Below, piece after piece: positions 62,204 through 64,000 of a stretch of DNA of 64,000 nt (position 1 is its first letter; every line of letters starts with the position of its first letter). Position numbers and translations under genes: made by a program. Source of the stretch: Acidobacteriota bacterium (GTDB lineage: Bacteria; Acidobacteriota; Holophagae; Holophagales; Holophagaceae); NCBI GenBank assembly GCA_016192145.1, contig JACPUT010000001.1, forward strand, positions 50,622 to 114,621. The letters are read 5' to 3'. The notes under the pieces are model-generated. The model searched no databases and was not told the origin of the DNA. It saw nothing but the letters and a program-made list of their open reading frames with translations.

Positions 62204-63463
62204 ATGCCCCCCCCACCCCTCTCTTCTCCCCACCACCGCCTGCGCATGCTGGCCCACACCCGCCGCCTCGTCGGAGTGATGCTTCCCCTGGGGGCCGGAA
62301 CGGGCCTGGTGGTGGCTTTCGCCCTTCGCGGGTTGGGGTCCTTCGAGCCCTGGGTCGGCCACGTGGGCGGGCGAACCCACCTCACCCTGCTGCTTCCAGC
62401 CCTCGGGCTCTTCCTCGTGACCCTCTGGCTCAGCCTGACCCGCATCGGGGAGGTGTCCTTGTTCAAGGATCTGAGCCTGGCCCATCGCGACCCCCACGAG
62501 GTGTTCCCCTTCTGGCGCTCCCTGGGCAAGGTATGGGCCTGTGCCATGACCATCGGCTTCGGGGGCAGTGCGGGCGTGGAAGGTCCCGGGAAATGGCTGG
62601 GATCCGCCTTGGGCCTCCAGTTCCATCGGAGTTTGCGGGCCCTCTCCCAAGCCGTGCCCATCCTCCGCCGCCTCATGGCCCCGGCCTCGGTCATGGTGCG
62701 CGCGGGTTCGGCCGCGGCGCTGGCGGCGGTGTTCAGGGCGCCCCTTTCCGGGGCCCTCATGGCCGCTGAGCAGGAAGGCGTGTTGGACTCGGATGCCTTG
62801 GTGCCCTGCCTTTTTTCGGCCGCCACGGGGTTCATGGTCTTTTCCGCCTGGATGGGCCTTCAGCCCCTGATCCCCGTGGCTCGGACCTACCAGGCTCACT
62901 TCACGGGAATTCTGTGGGCCGTGCTCCTGGGGTTGGCCTGCGGCCTCCTCGCCAGCGCCTTCCTCTGGCTCAAGGCCCTGCTCCGCCGCCGGCTGGATCC
63001 GATCCCGCTCATGTGGCGCGGACTGGTGGCGGGCTTGGGCCTCGCCCTGCTCGCCCTGCCGGCCCACTTCCTTTGGGAGGGGTTCCCGGTCACCCAGGGC
63101 GGAGGCCTGGAGCTGGTCGCCCACCTGTTGAAGGGGGATACCCTGAGCCGACAGGCGATCCTCTTCCTGGCCCTCAAACTGGTGGCCACCGCCCTGACCC
63201 TCGCGGGTGGCGGCATTGGGGGGATCTGGCTCCCCTCCATCGCCATGGGCGCCTCCCTCGGCGCCGCCTTCGACGGCGTGCTGGGATTGGGGCAGCCCGG
63301 CTATATGACCCTGATCGGCGGGGCCGCCTTCGCGGGGGCCACCCACGAGACCCTGCTCATCCCCGTGGTGTTCCTGGCGGAAACCACCGCCCAGGCGGGG
63401 TTGGTGATCCCCGCCCTGGTGGGCACCGGGGCGGCCTACCTGGTGGTCCGGGAGCGGCCGTGA
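62204..63463 (+). CDS. ClC-family chloride channel/antiporter
   Basis: 419 residues with about 11 helices. The anion-path motifs are recognisable: GFGGSAGVEGPGKW (the GxEGP loop), AAVFRAPLSGALMAAE with the gating-region Glu, and GGGIGGIWLPSIAMGA (GxxxP loop). There is no cytoplasmic CBS domain. It may act in acid or osmotic stress. The ATG at 62204 leaves about 20 residues before the first helix. Divergent MarR-type regulator adjacent. Confidence 0.85.
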   Translation: MPPPPLSSPHHRLRMLAHTRRLVGVMLPLGAGTGLVVAFALRGLGSFEPWVGHVGGRTHLTLLLPALGLFLVTLWLSLTRIGEVSLFKDLSLAHRDPHEVFPFWRSLGKVWACAMTIGFGGSAGVEGPGKWLGSALGLQFHRSLRALSQAVPILRRLMAPASVMVRAGSAAALAAVFRAPLSGALMAAEQEGVLDSDALVPCLFSAATGFMVFSAWMGLQPLIPVARTYQAHFTGILWAVLLGLACGLLASAFLWLKALLRRRLDPIPLMWRGLVAGLGLALLALPAHFLWEGFPVTQGGGLELVAHLLKGDTLSRQAILFLALKLVATALTLAGGGIGGIWLPSIAMGASLGAAFDGVLGLGQPGYMTLIGGAAFAGATHETLLIPVVFLAETTAQAGLVIPALVGTGAAYLVVRERP

Positions 63464-64000
63464 GGAGTGGCCTTTAACGGCAATTATCCAAAGACATTAA
63501 GATCCTCGGACGAGGGCCGTTGGGGCCTGTCGGGACGACCTCGTCCGCAGCGGTGAGGTTCAATCCCGAGGGCTGGCGAAGGAGCCCGAACCCCGCCCCG
63601 CTCCGGGGAAGGGGGTTCCTCGGTGGCGGTACTCCTCGTGGACCCGGCCGGGAAACATCCACCCGCTTTGGACGACTTGAATGGGTTGCATGCCAGGTGA
63701 GCGGAGAGCCCCGCTTTCCGATCGGGCCACGGTTGCGAACGCGGTTCCTGCCTCGGGGGAGCACCCACCCTGGGCTCCCAAACCCGTCCCCGAATCCCGC
63801 GGATCCATCCACCGTCCCAATGGGCAGGTTATGGTTCACGACACCCGAAAAGGCCCCTGTCGGGGCTCCGAGCCATCCGCACGGTGGGGTAAGCCGCCGA
63901 CCGGTGGGCTCTGGCTGGCCGCGCGCCTGATCCTTCCGACAGCCCACTGGGCTGTCGAAAGGGGCGCTACCCGGCCGCCATCGCGATTCCACCAAGCGAA
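63464..64000. other. Non-coding tail of the window with hairpins
   Basis: 537 bases after the channel gene. Open frames exist on both strands, but their translations are Arg/Pro/Gly-rich and match nothing. CGACAGCCC-ACT-GGGCTGTCG at 63937-63957 is a perfect 9-base-pair hairpin, and a terminator-like hairpin lies 70 bases to its left. It might be the 3' end of a minus-strand RNA or a leader of a gene beyond the edge; I recognised no known RNA. Confidence 0.4.
63853..63866 (-). terminator. Terminator-like hairpin in the right-hand non-coding tail
   Basis: GCCCC-GACA-GGGGC on the minus strand, followed by CTTTT. If real, it ends or attenuates a transcript entering from the right edge. Confidence 0.45.

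Noticed and set aside
61670..63346. 558-codon minus frame containing MarR
   Set aside because: Only the last 162 codons are MarR. The upstream part is antisense to the ClC channel gene; the MarR fold begins at 62158.

Overview
The window is very GC-rich DNA from a Gram-negative bacterium. It carries three TonB-dependent receptors, two OprP-type porins, several other outer-membrane beta-barrels, a lipid-A-type acyltransferase and a polysaccharide cluster. The Oar-type receptor with an N-terminal carboxypeptidase-like domain, the secreted S9/M28 peptidases, and the flavin and multicopper redox genes suggest an Acidobacteriota (Holophagae/Geothrix-like) genome. That placement is inference; no rRNA or tRNA gene was recognised.

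Layout. 1-8241 (minus): a surface-polysaccharide operon making a UDP-L-N-acetyl-6-deoxyhexosamine (FucNAc or QuiNAc type) and two large glycosyltransferases, one running off the left edge. 8489-12223: lhgO, a strip of decayed genes (NTF2-like fragment, DUF1801 gene with an internal deletion, duplicated mutL 5' end) and intact mutL. 12224-25439: an iron-themed region with a HmuS-like haem protein, an Oar-type receptor, and a six-gene minus-strand operon (apbE, two porins, multicopper oxidase, FMN-binding protein, b-type-cytochrome-like membrane protein), plus a protease/propeller/barrel fusion. Fur-like palindromes lie before the HmuS-like gene and in the divergent apbE region. 25506-44927: mostly housekeeping and envelope genes (nitroreductase, phosphoesterase, M28, S9 and S41 peptidases, rsmB, hslO, queC, queF, folK, a TonB receptor, acyl-CoA dehydrogenase, gmk). 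45081-51586: an orphan ArsR regulator and a signalling operon (response regulator-kinase fusion, TonB receptor, YfiR protein, histidine kinase, response regulator).

51867-61604 holds the most interesting system. Two convergent operons each make a GDP-mannose-derived compatible solute and each end in a cation/proton antiporter: mpgS-mpgP-antiporter (plus; mannosylglycerate) and mfpsA-(phosphatase/glycosidase fusion)-ROK kinase-antiporter (minus; mannosylfructose). Both are preceded, in the sense orientation, by the same 58-nt element. All eight differences between the copies are compensatory, wobble-preserving or in a loop, so it looks like a cis-regulatory RNA, possibly a salt or osmotic riboswitch. 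61670-64000 holds a divergent MarR regulator and ClC channel, then about 540 bases with no convincing gene.

Start codons were often moved inward from the longest reading frame, using Shine-Dalgarno sites, signal peptides and overlaps.
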